Shown: positions 1-8,635, counted from the stretch's first letter. The stretch is 64,000 nucleotides of DNA from an uncultured Acidimicrobiales bacterium (GCA_951813555.1 OX638344.1:1426001-1490000), one strand, 5' to 3'. Numbers and translations are program-made. The notes: a model not told the origin generated them from the sequence alone.

Positions 1-1
1 C

Positions 2-1021
2 ATCGACGGCATCGCCGCCGGCCCATTCAGCGGCCCCCTCACCTACTACATGCGAAACGGCCCGTCGTGGCGGCACTACATGGCCCCGTCCATCCCCACC
101 ATCTTGGACGCTGCCTCCGCCATCGCCACCGGCCAGTGCCACACCGTACTGGTGGCCCACGGTTCGGCTGGCGTCTACACCGAGCGGGCCTCCACCGCCC
201 CATGGACCCGACCGGCCCACGAGTTCGTGGTGGCCTACGGCATGTTCACCGCGGCCGAGTTCGCCCTCATTGCCCAACGTCACATGCATATGCACGGCAC
301 CACCCCCGAGCAGTTGGCCACGGTGGCCGCCACCATCCGCAACAACGGTCACGCCCACCCCGATGCGGTGTACCACGGGCGGGGGCCGTTCACCCCCGAC
401 GACATCTTGGCGTCGCGCATGGTGGCCGATCCGTTCCACCTGCTCGACTGCGCCATGACATCAGAGGGGGCGTGTGCGCTGATCCTCACCACCCGGGAGC
501 GGGCCCAGGATCTGCCCACCAAACCGGTGTACATCCTGGGCGGGGCGTGCGACAGCTTCGGCCCCTCCTACCAGCATCCCCCGGCGTGGGATTTGGCCGG
601 CCCCAGCGGCCGGAACAACGGTTACACCGGCCGGTGGGCGGCCCAAAAGTCGTTCGCCATGGGCGAGCTCGGCCCCACCGAGGTGGACGTGTGCGAGTTC
701 TACGACCCGTTCTCGTTCGAGATCATCCGCCAGTTCGAGGCCTACGGGTTCTGCGAGGAGGGCGAGGGTGGCGAGTTCATCATGGACGGTCGCATCGGCC
801 CCGGTGGCCAGTATCCGGTGACCACCGACGGGGGCACCATGTCGTTCAGCCACGGCGGGGCCGCGGTGCAGCAGCTCCAGCGGGTCATACGGGGGGTGGA
901 ACAGCTTCGGGGTACTTGCGCCACGGCCCAAGTGCCCGACGCCCAGGTGGCCATGTGCTCCAACGGCGGGGCCGGTGCGCTGTTCACCGACGTGATGCTG
1001 CTGGGAACGGAGACCCCATGA
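2..1021 (+). CDS. Thiolase-family protein (SCP-x/Ltp2-like), 5' end outside window
   Basis: The frame is open to the left window edge, so only the last 339 residues are visible; relatives are about 390 residues, so roughly 50 are missing. The visible part has the thiolase fold pattern of the non-condensing lipid-transfer subgroup: a VADPFHLLDCAMTSEGACAL segment, a DVCEFYDPFSFEII segment and a glycine-rich C-terminus (CSNGGAGALF). Members of this subgroup act on CoA thioesters, often as retro-aldolases in steroid or branched side-chain breakdown, and need a DUF35 partner. The stop overlaps the start of a DUF35 gene (ATGA), so the two are translationally coupled and probably form a complex. The substrate cannot be told from sequence. 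A condensing thiolase is less likely given the DUF35 partner. Confidence 0.85.
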   Translation: MDGIAAGPFSGPLTYYMRNGPSWRHYMAPSIPTILDAASAIATGQCHTVLVAHGSAGVYTERASTAPWTRPAHEFVVAYGMFTAAEFALIAQRHMHMHGTTPEQLATVAATIRNNGHAHPDAVYHGRGPFTPDDILASRMVADPFHLLDCAMTSEGACALILTTRERAQDLPTKPVYILGGACDSFGPSYQHPPAWDLAGPSGRNNGYTGRWAAQKSFAMGELGPTEVDVCEFYDPFSFEIIRQFEAYGFCEEGEGGEFIMDGRIGPGGQYPVTTDGGTMSFSHGGAAVQQLQRVIRGVEQLRGTCATAQVPDAQVAMCSNGGAGALFTDVMLLGTETP

Positions 1022-1440
1022 GCGAGATCCTGCAACCCCAGTCGCCCGGCATCCCCCTGCCGGTGCCCACCCTGTTCTCCCAGCCCTACTGGGATGGCTG
1101 TCAGATCGGCGAGCTCCGCTACCAGCGGTGCCGGGACTGCGGCGTCATCACCATGGACCCGGCCCCGGCCTGCTCGGCCTGCTTCTCGCCCAACCTCGAT
1201 TGGGAGGTCAGCACCGGACTGGGCGAGGTGTACTCCTGGACCACCGTGTGGCGCCCCCAGACCCCGGCATTCACCGTGCCCTACGTGGCCGTGATCGTGA
1301 CACTGGACGAAGGATTCTGGCTGCTGGCCAACCTCATCAACTCCCCGGTCGACGCCGTTCGCGTCGGTATGCGAGTCAAGACCACGTTCGTGGAGGTGAG
1401 CGAAGAGATCACCCTGCCCTACTTCGAGCCGGCCGACTAG
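1018..1440 (+). CDS. DUF35 OB-fold, zinc-ribbon acyl-CoA-associated protein
   Basis: A 140-residue protein with the two-part DUF35 layout. An N-terminal rubredoxin-like zinc ribbon has four cysteines (CRDC at about residues 38-41 and CSAC about 13 residues later). An OB-fold follows (VYSWTTVWRPQ through VKTTFVEV). Proteins of this family bind a thiolase or aldolase partner and are needed for its activity, as ChsH2 is for Ltp2 in steroid side-chain degradation. The ATG overlaps the stop of the upstream thiolase by 4 bp, and no other start fits the zinc ribbon. I infer that it is the dedicated partner of that thiolase. Confidence 0.88.
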   Translation: MSEILQPQSPGIPLPVPTLFSQPYWDGCQIGELRYQRCRDCGVITMDPAPACSACFSPNLDWEVSTGLGEVYSWTTVWRPQTPAFTVPYVAVIVTLDEGFWLLANLINSPVDAVRVGMRVKTTFVEVSEEITLPYFEPAD

Positions 1441-2343
1441 CTAGCTGGAGGGCTCCAAGTAGACGTGGGTGGCGGCGGGGACGATTTCGCGCAGGCGAGC
1501 CTCCACCGCGGCTATGGCCGCGGGCATCTGGTCGCCGGATAAGTGGTCGGCGAAGTCCACTTCGGCGGCCACCAGCAGTTCCTCGGGTCCGAGGTGCTGG
1601 GTGCGCAGGTCCACCAGCCGGTCGATCTCGGGTGAATTCTCCAGCGCCGCCCGCAGCCGCTCCCGGTCTTCGGCGGTGGCGCTCTCGCCGATCAGGAGGC
1701 TCTTCATCTCGATGGCCAACACGATGGCGATGATCCCCAGAAGCACACCGATAACCAGGGTGCCCACGCCGTCCCAGCGGGGCTCCCCGGTGACCTCGGC
1801 CAGCACCACGGCAATGAGGGCGAACACCAAGCCGAACATGGCCCCGAGATCCTCCAGCAGCACCACCGGCAACTCGGGGGTGCGGGAGCGGCGGATGAAC
1901 GTGCCCCACGAGAGCTTGCCCCGCACCTTGTTGGATTCCACGATGGCGGTGCGGAACGACAGCGACTCCACCACGATGCCGAAGATCAGGATCCCGATAG
2001 CCACCCACAGCGATTCCAGCTCGTGGGGGTGGCGGATCTTCTCGATGCCCTCGTTGATGGCGAACAGCGCGCCCAGGGTGAACAGGATGATGGCCACCAC
2101 GAACGACCAGAAGTACCGCTCCCGGCCGTAGCCGAACGGGTGGCGGGGGGTGGGTTCCCGCTTGGACAGCCGACCGCCCAAAAGGAGCAGGGCCTGGTTT
2201 CCGGTGTCGGCGCAGGAATGGACGCCCTCGGCCAGCATGGAGGCCGAGCGGGTCACAGCGAAGCCCACGAACTTGGCGATGGCGATGGCCAAGTTGGCGA
2301 AGAGAGCGGCCAATACTGCCTTGGTGCTGCCTCCTGCGGCCAT
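1441..2343 (-). CDS. Cation diffusion facilitator (CDF) transporter, ZnT9-like subgroup
   Basis: A 300-residue membrane protein of normal CDF length, with about six predicted membrane segments and a C-terminal cytoplasmic domain. The metal-site motif of TM2 reads MLAEGVHSCADTGNQ and that of TM5 reads VVLLEDLGAMFG; the Glu/Asp spacing resembles the ZnT9-like branch more than classical CzcD. CDF proteins export Zn2+ or other divalent metals in exchange for protons. The gene converges on the DUF35 gene with no spacer (its stop directly abuts), and it diverges from the enoyl-CoA hydratase gene across only 41 bp. Metal specificity cannot be read from sequence. The window has a second CDF relative at 10804, which lacks the transport core. 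Confidence 0.88.
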   Translation of the reverse strand: MAAGGSTKAVLAALFANLAIAIAKFVGFAVTRSASMLAEGVHSCADTGNQALLLLGGRLSKREPTPRHPFGYGRERYFWSFVVAIILFTLGALFAINEGIEKIRHPHELESLWVAIGILIFGIVVESLSFRTAIVESNKVRGKLSWGTFIRRSRTPELPVVLLEDLGAMFGLVFALIAVVLAEVTGEPRWDGVGTLVIGVLLGIIAIVLAIEMKSLLIGESATAEDRERLRAALENSPEIDRLVDLRTQHLGPEELLVAAEVDFADHLSGDQMPAAIAAVEARLREIVPAATHVYLEPSS

Positions 2344-2384
2344 GCCCCAATGGGTAGCACACCTCGGGCGGGTAATCTCGTGTT

Positions 2385-3158
2385 GTGTTCAGCATTGAGA
2401 GCGATGGACCGGTAGCCCGCATAACCCTCAACAACCCGAAGCGGCGCAACGCGCTGAGCTTGGAGTTGATGGAGGCCCTCGTCGAGGCGCTCCACAAGCT
2501 GGGGGAGCGGACCGATGTCGCAGTGATCGTGATGGCGGCCGAGGGTCCGGCGTTCTCCGCGGGCCACGACCTGTCGGAGATGGTCGACCGGGACGCCCAG
2601 TTCTACGACGACCTGTTCGAGGTGTGCACCGAGTTGATGGAGGCCGTCCACGCCGTGCCCCAGCCGGTGATCGCCGAGGTGGCCGGGGTGGCCACCGCCG
2701 CCGGATGCCAGCTGGTGGCGGCCTGCGACCTTGCTGTTGCGTCCTCCGAATCCACCTTCGCCACCCCTGGAGTGCGCATCGGCCTGTTCTGCTCCACCCC
2801 CATGGTTCCCATCTCCCGGGCGGTGGGCCGCAAACGGGCCATGGAGATGCTGCTCACCGGCGATCCCATCGACGCGTCCACCGCCGCTGATTGGGGCCTG
2901 GTGAACCGGGTGGTGCCTCCCGAGGAGCTGCGGGCCGCGGTCGACGAGCTGGCCGGCCGGATCACCCGATACAGCGACCACACCATCGCCGTCGGCAAGC
3001 AGGCGTTCTACCGCCAACTCGACTGCGGAGAGCCGGAGGCCTACGAACTGACCAAACAGGTGATGGCGGCCAACGCGGCCAGCACCGACGCCCAAGAGGG
3101 CATCGACGCCTTCTTGGCCAAGCGCTCCCCCTCGTGGTCGGGCCGCCAAGGGCAGTAG
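2385..3158 (+). CDS. Enoyl-CoA hydratase/isomerase family protein
   Basis: A 257-residue crotonase-fold protein. The oxyanion-hole motif is seen at PAFSAGHDLSEM, and the second glycine-rich part at EVAGVATAAGCQLVAACDLA. The later segment VPISRAVGRKRAMEMLLTG and the C-terminal helix resemble the ECHDC3-type branch. Likely activity is hydration or isomerisation of an enoyl-CoA, but the usual catalytic Glu pair is not clearly present, so the exact reaction is open. The start is GTG at 2385, the first in-frame start before the conserved sheet. It begins a same-strand run with the MaoC gene only 10 bp downstream. Confidence 0.85.
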   Translation: MFSIESDGPVARITLNNPKRRNALSLELMEALVEALHKLGERTDVAVIVMAAEGPAFSAGHDLSEMVDRDAQFYDDLFEVCTELMEAVHAVPQPVIAEVAGVATAAGCQLVAACDLAVASSESTFATPGVRIGLFCSTPMVPISRAVGRKRAMEMLLTGDPIDASTAADWGLVNRVVPPEELRAAVDELAGRITRYSDHTIAVGKQAFYRQLDCGEPEAYELTKQVMAANAASTDAQEGIDAFLAKRSPSWSGRQGQ

Positions 3159-3168
3159 TTTTCCGCCC

Positions 3169-3627
3169 ATGGGAACCGTTTTTGCCACTGTTGACGACCT
3201 GCCCGCCGCCGCCGGCCAGCATCTGGGCTACAGCGACTGGATGGAGATCACCCAGGAGCGGGTGAACCAGTTCGCCGACGCCACCGGCGACCACCAGTGG
3301 ATCCACATCGACCCCGAGCGGGCCGCAGCCGAGAGCCCGTATGGCACCACCATCGCCCACGGCTACCTCACGCTGTCGCTCACCAACATGTTCCTGCCCA
3401 GTCTGATCACCGTGGAACAGATCTCCATGGGCATCAACTACGGCGTCAACAAGGTGCGCTTCCCCGCCCCCGTCCCGGTGGGGTCAAAGGTCAGGGTGGG
3501 CGCCGAGCTCACCTCAGCGGATGAGATCACCGGCGGAGTGCAGGCCGTCATAACTATCACCGTGGAAGTCGAGGGCAGCCCCAAGCCCGCATGTGTGGTG
3601 GAGAGCCTCACCCGCTACCTGCGCTGA
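3169..3627 (+). CDS. MaoC-like (R)-specific hydratase/dehydratase
   Basis: A 152-residue single hot-dog protein of NodN/MaoC type. The hydratase-2 signature is visible as FADATGDHQWIHIDPERA (catalytic Asp and His), followed by the core helix segment GTTIAHGYLTLSL. Such enzymes hydrate trans-2-enoyl-CoA. It lies 10 bp behind the enoyl-CoA hydratase gene and very likely shares its transcript, so it presumably acts in acyl-CoA breakdown or synthesis. The length is standard for a homodimeric single-domain form. Confidence 0.9.
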   Translation: MGTVFATVDDLPAAAGQHLGYSDWMEITQERVNQFADATGDHQWIHIDPERAAAESPYGTTIAHGYLTLSLTNMFLPSLITVEQISMGINYGVNKVRFPAPVPVGSKVRVGAELTSADEITGGVQAVITITVEVEGSPKPACVVESLTRYLR

Positions 3628-3632
3628 GCCCT

Positions 3633-3645
3633 GATACGACGTATC
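3633..3645. promoter_or_regulatory. Small perfect palindrome upstream of map
   Basis: The sequence GATACGACGTATC has 6-bp arms around one central base. It lies between the MaoC stop and the methionine aminopeptidase start, 19 bp before that ATG. It could be an operator or a chance palindrome; no -35/-10 pair next to it is convincing. Confidence 0.25.
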
Positions 3646-3664
3646 CCAGTAGAGTTAGCGGGCG

Positions 3665-4606
3665 ATGGCGAAGCGCAAGCGGTCGCGGGTTGCGACGTTG
3701 GAGCGGGTGCCGGTCTCAGAACCGCCGGTGCGTCCGGGGCTGGTCGGTCCTCGGCGCCGGGTTCCAGGCAGCATCGAGCGGCCACCGTATGCTCGGACGG
3801 GGGAGCCGGGGCCGGCGGTGGCGTCGTCGGTGCGGAGCGCGGCGGAGATCGAGGCCATGCGACGGGCCGGGCAAATGGCTGCCGAGGTGCTGTTGTTCGC
3901 CGGAAAGCTGGTGGCCCCCGGCGTCACCACCGACCGCATCGATGCAGAAGTCCACGAGGAGATCGTGCGCCGGGGGGCCTATCCCAGCCCTCTCAATTAC
4001 CGGGGCTATCCCAAGTCGGTGTGCACTTCGATCAACGAGGTCATCTGCCATGGCATCCCCGACAGTCGGGCCCTGGTCGACGGCGACATCGTGAACATCG
4101 ACGTGACCGTATTCCTAAACGGCGTTCATGGCGACACATCGACCACGTTCGAGGTGGGGGAGGTGGACGAGCACTCCCGCCTCTTGGTGCGGGAAACCCG
4201 GACCGCCATGTACCTGGGTATCGCCGCAGTCAAGGACGGCGCGCCGGTGAACGCCATCGGCCGGGCCATCGAATCCCACGCCCGCACTCATCGGCTAGGC
4301 GTGGTGCGGGAGTTCATCGGCCACGGCGTTGGCACCGAGTTCCACTCCGGGCTCCAGATCCCCCACTACTACGAGCGCAATCACAACACGCCCCTGGCCA
4401 CCGGCATGACCTTCACCATTGAGCCCATGCTCACACTGGGTTCCCCCGACCTGTACATGTGGGACGACCAGTGGACGGCGGTGACCGCCGACCAGCGCCG
4501 CAGCGCCCAGTTCGAGCACACCCTGTTGTGCCTCAACGGCGGTGCGGAGATCCTCACCCGCACTCCCGCGGGAGAAGGTGCCGCCGAGGTCTTTTCCAGG
4601 GACTGA
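3665..4606 (+). CDS. map: Type I methionine aminopeptidase with N-terminal extension
   Basis: A 313-residue enzyme that removes the initiator Met from new proteins. The metal-binding set of the pita-bread fold is present: NIDVTVFLNGVHGDTS (two Asp), FIGHGVGTEFHSG (His), MTFTIEPM (Glu) and the C-terminal AQFEHTLL (Glu). The catalytic domain starts near residue 60. The first ~58 residues are an Arg/Pro-rich extension like that of the long actinobacterial MetAP1c form, thought to contact the ribosome. ATG at 3665 gives that extension; a shorter start is not supported by the conserved N-terminal pattern. It appears monocistronic or loosely joined to the flanking + strand genes. Confidence 0.95.
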   Translation: MAKRKRSRVATLERVPVSEPPVRPGLVGPRRRVPGSIERPPYARTGEPGPAVASSVRSAAEIEAMRRAGQMAAEVLLFAGKLVAPGVTTDRIDAEVHEEIVRRGAYPSPLNYRGYPKSVCTSINEVICHGIPDSRALVDGDIVNIDVTVFLNGVHGDTSTTFEVGEVDEHSRLLVRETRTAMYLGIAAVKDGAPVNAIGRAIESHARTHRLGVVREFIGHGVGTEFHSGLQIPHYYERNHNTPLATGMTFTIEPMLTLGSPDLYMWDDQWTAVTADQRRSAQFEHTLLCLNGGAEILTRTPAGEGAAEVFSRD

Positions 4607-4653
4607 CCGGCTCGGCAATGGCTGAGGACGGGCGAACTTGCCATGATGGAGCC

Positions 4654-5082
4654 ATGGCACTTCCCGTTGAAGACATCCTGGCCATCCAGAAGCTGGCCGC
4701 CGACTACAACCACCTGATCGACAGCGGCTCCGCGGAGGCCTGGGCCCAGCTGTTCGTGGCCGACGGCACGCTTGAGTTCGGCATGCCCGAGGGCGTGAAG
4801 GGCCACGAGGATCTAGCTGCGTTCGCTGCCTCGATCAATCCGGCCACCCGCCATGTGATCAGCAACCTGTCCATCGACGGGGAGGGCGACGAAGCGGTGG
4901 CATCCGTGTACTTGGAGGTGTTCTACACCGCACCTCCCGGCCAACCCCGCGAGCTGGCCATCACCGGCATATATCGCGACCAACTGCGCAAAGAGGACGG
5001 GAAGTGGCGCTACGTGTCCCGCCAGATGATGCCCGACTTGGGCGACTGGGCTCCCGCGCCCGAAACCGTTCCCGGGCTCTGA
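4654..5082 (+). CDS. SnoaL-like / NTF2-family protein
   Basis: A 142-residue cone-shaped alpha+beta barrel protein of the SnoaL/NTF2-like group. It starts with IQKLAADYNHLIDSGSAEAW and has the LFVADGTLEFG segment that lines the pocket. These small proteins can be dehydratases, isomerases or hydrolases in polyketide, steroid or aromatic metabolism, and many have unknown substrates. ATG 4654 fits the family N-terminus; an in-frame ATG at 4618 would add 12 residues. It is one of three SnoaL-like genes here (others at 9750 and 39323). It converges on degV with a 7-bp spacer. Confidence 0.8.
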   Translation: MALPVEDILAIQKLAADYNHLIDSGSAEAWAQLFVADGTLEFGMPEGVKGHEDLAAFAASINPATRHVISNLSIDGEGDEAVASVYLEVFYTAPPGQPRELAITGIYRDQLRKEDGKWRYVSRQMMPDLGDWAPAPETVPGL

Positions 5083-5089
5083 CGGTCTA

Positions 5090-5914
5090 CTAGTCCCAGT
5101 ACCAGGCCAAGCCTCGGACTCCGGTCCCGGAGTTGATCATCATGGCCTGCCCGAACTCGCAGATGAACGCGTCGGCCGGCACCACCTCGGAAGTGACTGC
5201 GTCCATGAGTTCGGCGGCCCGCTCGGGAACGCCGGCGTGGAGGCACACCAGATGGAGCTGGCCGTCGCCGCCAACCGGCTTGGTGCGTCGCCAGATGCCC
5301 AGGAGGCGCTGAAGGGCGGCGTCGTCGCTGAGTGCGGGCCGAAGTCGGCGGATAACCGTGTCTTGAATGTCGAACATGGGGCGCAGCCCGATCAGGTTGC
5401 CGGCTCGACCGGCCAGGCCCGGCACCCTTCCGCTGCGGATCAGCTGGTCGAGGTTGGCCAGCGCCCCCACGAGCTTGACCCGCCCGGCTATCTGCTCGGC
5501 TCGGGCGACCACTTCGTCGAGTGTTGCCCCGGTTTGCGCTGCTCGGGCGGCGGCCACTGCTACCAGCCCCTGCCCCCCGGCCGCGGTGCGGCTGTCCACC
5601 ACTGACACCGGGCAAGCCGCGCCCTTGGAGGCCAGTATCGCCGACTGGTGGGTGATGCTCAGCGAGGACGTCACCGTCACAACCACCACGCCCTCGCCCT
5701 GGTCTTGTCCGGCGATCGCCTCGGCGAACGCCCCTGGCGATGGGCCGGAAGACGATTGGTTCTTGGCGGCCAAGATCTCGGCGGTGTCCAGCTCCCCGTC
5801 GTTCACCGTTCGGCCGTCTACGGTGATGGCCAGCGGGACCACGGCAATGTTCCAGCGGGAGCGCACCTCCCCGGGTAGGGCGGCGGTGCTGTCGGTGACG
5901 ATGCCAACGGCCAC
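5090..5914 (-). CDS. DegV family fatty-acid-binding protein (FakB-like)
   Basis: A 274-residue two-domain DegV protein. The N-terminal signature GIVTDSTAALPGEV, the VTVTSSLSITHQSA fatty-acid-binding loop and SVVDSRTAAGGQG are visible; the usual Gly of the SGT loop is Ile here. In other bacteria such proteins present fatty acids to the FakA kinase, which makes acyl-phosphate. GTG start at 5914 directly abuts the stop of the MFS gene, so the two are coupled. PlsY, which uses acyl-phosphate, is the next gene upstream on the same strand, consistent with a fatty-acid uptake role. No FakA gene is in the window. Confidence 0.88.
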   Translation of the reverse strand: MAVGIVTDSTAALPGEVRSRWNIAVVPLAITVDGRTVNDGELDTAEILAAKNQSSSGPSPGAFAEAIAGQDQGEGVVVVTVTSSLSITHQSAILASKGAACPVSVVDSRTAAGGQGLVAVAAARAAQTGATLDEVVARAEQIAGRVKLVGALANLDQLIRSGRVPGLAGRAGNLIGLRPMFDIQDTVIRRLRPALSDDAALQRLLGIWRRTKPVGGDGQLHLVCLHAGVPERAAELMDAVTSEVVPADAFICEFGQAMMINSGTGVRGLAWYWD

Positions 5915-7165
5915 TCAAGCCACCTTGTCAACGTCGACGATCGGACGAACGGTGGCGGCCGAGGCCAGCACAATCAGGCCCGAGGCCAACAGCACCGAAC
6001 GGGTGCCCGGCAGCCCGGCCCCGTTCAGCCCGTCGCCGATGGCCCCTGCGCCCAGCGCGGCGGCTCCCAGACCGATGCGGATCACCACGTGGAACGCCGA
6101 GAAGGCCAGCACCCGCTCCTCCTCTTGGGGGATCCGGGCTTGGAGAGCGCTCATCCCCGATGTCAGAGCCACGGTGGCTCCGGCCCCGAAACCGGCCGCC
6201 CCGAGGAAGGTCAGCCAAACGGTGGGGCTCTGGCTCATCAGCGCCACCAGTGCCCCCATAACCAGTGCACCGCGCCGGGTGAGGACCAACAGATCGACAT
6301 GTCGGGATTTGTGGGTGAGCGCCAGTCCAATGCCCGCTCCGGCGCCGAACAGCACGATGAGCACGCCGTATTCGATGTCGGAGGCGTTCAGCTCCTCTCG
6401 CACCAGCTTGATTCCCAGCGAGAAGAGCGCTCCTAGTCCGATGGCAGCGGCAGCGGTGGCCGGCAGAATCCGGCGCACCAGCGGCACCGACCAGGCGTCG
6501 CGCAAGCGGCCGGGGGAAACCGATAATTCACTGTCCAGCGCTATTGGACTCTCCCCGGCTGCCTCGGTGGAAGTGCCCCGGCCCTGAAGGCTGAGGGCTC
6601 GGGCGATGAAGAAGGCGGAAACGCCGAAGGTGAGGGCGTCAATCCAGAACACCAGGGCGTAGGGGTGCGAGCCCAGCCAGCCATCGTCGAACGGAAGGGC
6701 GGCGAACGCGGCGAACAGACCTGCACCAATCGGGATGTTGCCGTAGGACGATCCCATCATGGCGGCGTTGGCCAAAGGCAGGTCGGACTCGTCTACTAGA
6801 TCGGGTATGGAGGAGTCCCGGGAGGCTAGGAACACCACGCTGGGGGCTTCCAGCGCCAATGCCCACAAGTACACCCACCACAGCTCCTGCACGAAGGGGA
6901 CCACGGCGATCATCCCGCCCCGCAGCAAGTCCATGGTGATCATGGTTCGGCGGCGATCCCAGCGGTTCACCAGCTTGGCGGCCAGTGTTCCACCCAACGC
7001 CGCGGGTATGAGCCGGAAGGCCAAGATGCCGCCCACCGCGGCGGCCGAGTCGCTCAGGTGATCTACCAGCGCCATGAGGGCGAAGGTGCCCATCCAGTCG
7101 CCGAGCGCGGACGCCCCCTGTCCGACGAGGAGGCGACGGAAGTCGACCTGGGTGCGAAGGCTCAA
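5915..7165 (-). CDS. MFS transporter
   Basis: A 416-residue major facilitator protein with about 12 predicted membrane segments. The loop after TM2 has AAKLVNRWDRRRTMITMD, the MFS motif A region. The N-terminal LLVGQGASALGDWMGTFALM resembles the MFS_3 (enterobactin exporter/LplT-like) branch. The first usable start is TTG at 7165, since an in-frame TAG lies just upstream. It is coupled to degV downstream (the stop abuts the degV GTG). The substrate is unknown; the DegV and PlsY neighbours hint at a lipid or lysophospholipid, but this is inference. Confidence 0.85.
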   Translation of the reverse strand: MSLRTQVDFRRLLVGQGASALGDWMGTFALMALVDHLSDSAAAVGGILAFRLIPAALGGTLAAKLVNRWDRRRTMITMDLLRGGMIAVVPFVQELWWVYLWALALEAPSVVFLASRDSSIPDLVDESDLPLANAAMMGSSYGNIPIGAGLFAAFAALPFDDGWLGSHPYALVFWIDALTFGVSAFFIARALSLQGRGTSTEAAGESPIALDSELSVSPGRLRDAWSVPLVRRILPATAAAAIGLGALFSLGIKLVREELNASDIEYGVLIVLFGAGAGIGLALTHKSRHVDLLVLTRRGALVMGALVALMSQSPTVWLTFLGAAGFGAGATVALTSGMSALQARIPQEEERVLAFSAFHVVIRIGLGAAALGAGAIGDGLNGAGLPGTRSVLLASGLIVLASAATVRPIVDVDKVA

Positions 7166-7241
7166 CGTTCTCTAGGTTGCCGACCTGGGGCCGGAGTAGG
7201 AAGTCTCACGGGGCTGTTGGTTCGGCCGGGGCTTCTCAGTC

Positions 7242-7868
7242 TCAAGGGTTGGACGGGGTTGCTGAGACCCAGCTGTCGTTGTCGAAAACCAGTCGGTGGG
7301 CGGCGGCCTTCAAACGGTTCGGGGTCGGCAGCGGCCCATTGCCCAAAACGCGCTTGATCAGTATCGGGACAATGATCACTGTGCTGGCGATGGCGGCTTG
7401 CCCGTCGGCCACCAGCAGCAGGAAGGGGGGCAGCGCGGGCATGGTGATGAACACCACCAGGCCGGTGTGGCGCAAGATGCGACCCAGAGCCAGACCGCCC
7501 AACAGGAAGAGGGCCGCAGGCCAGGCAATCACCGCGAATGCCCCCAGCGTGGGTGACAGGCCTCTACCTCCAGCGCCGTTAAGAAACATCGACCAGTTGT
7601 GGCCGATCACCGACACCGCGCCGGCGAAGGCCATAAGCAGCCAGCGGTCTCCGGCCAAGAACGGGCCGAGGGCGCCCTTCCCCACATCGCACAGGCCGCC
7701 CACCACCAAGGGGATGAACCCGGTTACCCGATAGAGGCTGGTGCCTGACACCGTACCCGTTCCCACCTGTCGCAGGTCGGTTCGGGCCAGCGACTGGGCA
7801 ATCATGTAGGAGAACGGGACCGCACCGGCCGCAAAGGCCACGATGAGCACCAACGTCCCCCACATCAT
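7242..7868 (-). CDS. plsY: Glycerol-3-phosphate acyltransferase, PlsY type
   Basis: A 208-residue integral membrane protein of PlsY length. Three PlsY motifs are visible: GAVPFSYMIAQ with the following VGTGTVSGTSLYR, GLCDVGKGALG, and VIGHNWSMFLNGAGGRG. PlsY transfers an acyl chain from acyl-phosphate to glycerol-3-phosphate, the first step of phospholipid synthesis. The motif residues differ somewhat from textbook PlsY (for example SGT in place of GAT), so it may be a divergent paralogue. I chose the ATG at 7868; a GTG at 7907 would add 13 residues with no conserved content. It lies upstream of the MFS and degV genes on the same strand, 76 bp away. Confidence 0.82.
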   Translation of the reverse strand: MMWGTLVLIVAFAAGAVPFSYMIAQSLARTDLRQVGTGTVSGTSLYRVTGFIPLVVGGLCDVGKGALGPFLAGDRWLLMAFAGAVSVIGHNWSMFLNGAGGRGLSPTLGAFAVIAWPAALFLLGGLALGRILRHTGLVVFITMPALPPFLLLVADGQAAIASTVIIVPILIKRVLGNGPLPTPNRLKAAAHRLVFDNDSWVSATPSNP

Positions 7869-7972
7869 CCTTAGAGATTCTGCCCCATGCCGGGCCGGCT
7901 TTGCCACAGGTTGAGGTAGATGACTTGGCCGAGGCCCGGCCTAGGAGCCCGGCGTGGCAATATGGGGACGAG

Positions 7973-8635
7973 ATGAGCTCCGGCGAACGAACCCGCTTGC
8001 TATTGATCCGCCACGGTGAATCGGAGGTAACGGTCAAGCAGATCATCGGCGGCGATCTGGCGTGTACGGGTTTGTCGCCCCTGGGTCGACGTCAGGCCGA
8101 AGCCCTCGGAGAGCGCTACATGCAGGGCTATGAGCCCAAAGTGGACGCACTGTGGTCGAGCACGCTGCCCCGAGCAATAGAGACGGCCGATCTGCTGTCT
8201 CCTTCGTTGGGCGGCTTGAAGGTGCATACCCATCCCGACCTGGTGGAGCGCCGCCCCGGAGAGGCCGACGGTGTGGGCTACCAGGAGTTCGGCTCCCTGT
8301 TCGAGTGGACCGGCGACTTCCACCCCCACTTGCCGCTGGCGCCCGGCGGAGAGAGCCTGGCGGCCTTCTCCTACCGAACCGGCCAGGCGCTCTATGAGTT
8401 GGTTGAGGGCTATCCGGGTACCACCATGATGGTGGTGTGCCATGGCGGGGTAATCGACATCGCCATGAGGCTCTTTATGGGCCTGGGGATGAGCACGCAG
8501 TTCGTCCTTTGGACGCTGAACACCTCTATCACCGAGTTCGTGACCTCCGACGAGCCCGGGGTGTGGCGGCTGGTTCGATACAACGATGCTGCCCACTTGG
8601 ACGGGCTGCCTCCCCGCACCGAGCCCGCCGACTAG
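7973..8635 (+). CDS. Histidine phosphatase family (phosphoglycerate-mutase-like) protein
   Basis: A 220-residue enzyme of the histidine phosphatase superfamily. The catalytic LLIRHGES (phospho-accepting His) is near residue 12, STLPRAIETA follows, and the second catalytic His is in VVCHGGVI near residue 157. Activity is hydrolysis of a phosphomonoester; the substrate is unknown. ATG 7973 is chosen because a GGGGA ribosome site lies 5-6 bp upstream and the RHG motif then sits in its usual position; an upstream in-frame ATG at 7901 would add 24 unconserved residues. It converges on selD with no spacer. Confidence 0.87.
   Translation: MSSGERTRLLLIRHGESEVTVKQIIGGDLACTGLSPLGRRQAEALGERYMQGYEPKVDALWSSTLPRAIETADLLSPSLGGLKVHTHPDLVERRPGEADGVGYQEFGSLFEWTGDFHPHLPLAPGGESLAAFSYRTGQALYELVEGYPGTTMMVVCHGGVIDIAMRLFMGLGMSTQFVLWTLNTSITEFVTSDEPGVWRLVRYNDAAHLDGLPPRTEPAD

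Noticed and set aside
67..1017. Long frame-1 ORF preceding the DUF35 gene
   Set aside because: Arg/His/Gly-rich translation is a frame shadow of the thiolase; only the part from ATG 1018 is real.
1409..2497. Antisense-frame ORF over the CDF gene
   Set aside because: Same strand as the CDF gene but another frame; low-complexity Arg/Gly/Pro translation with no domain, a high-GC shadow.
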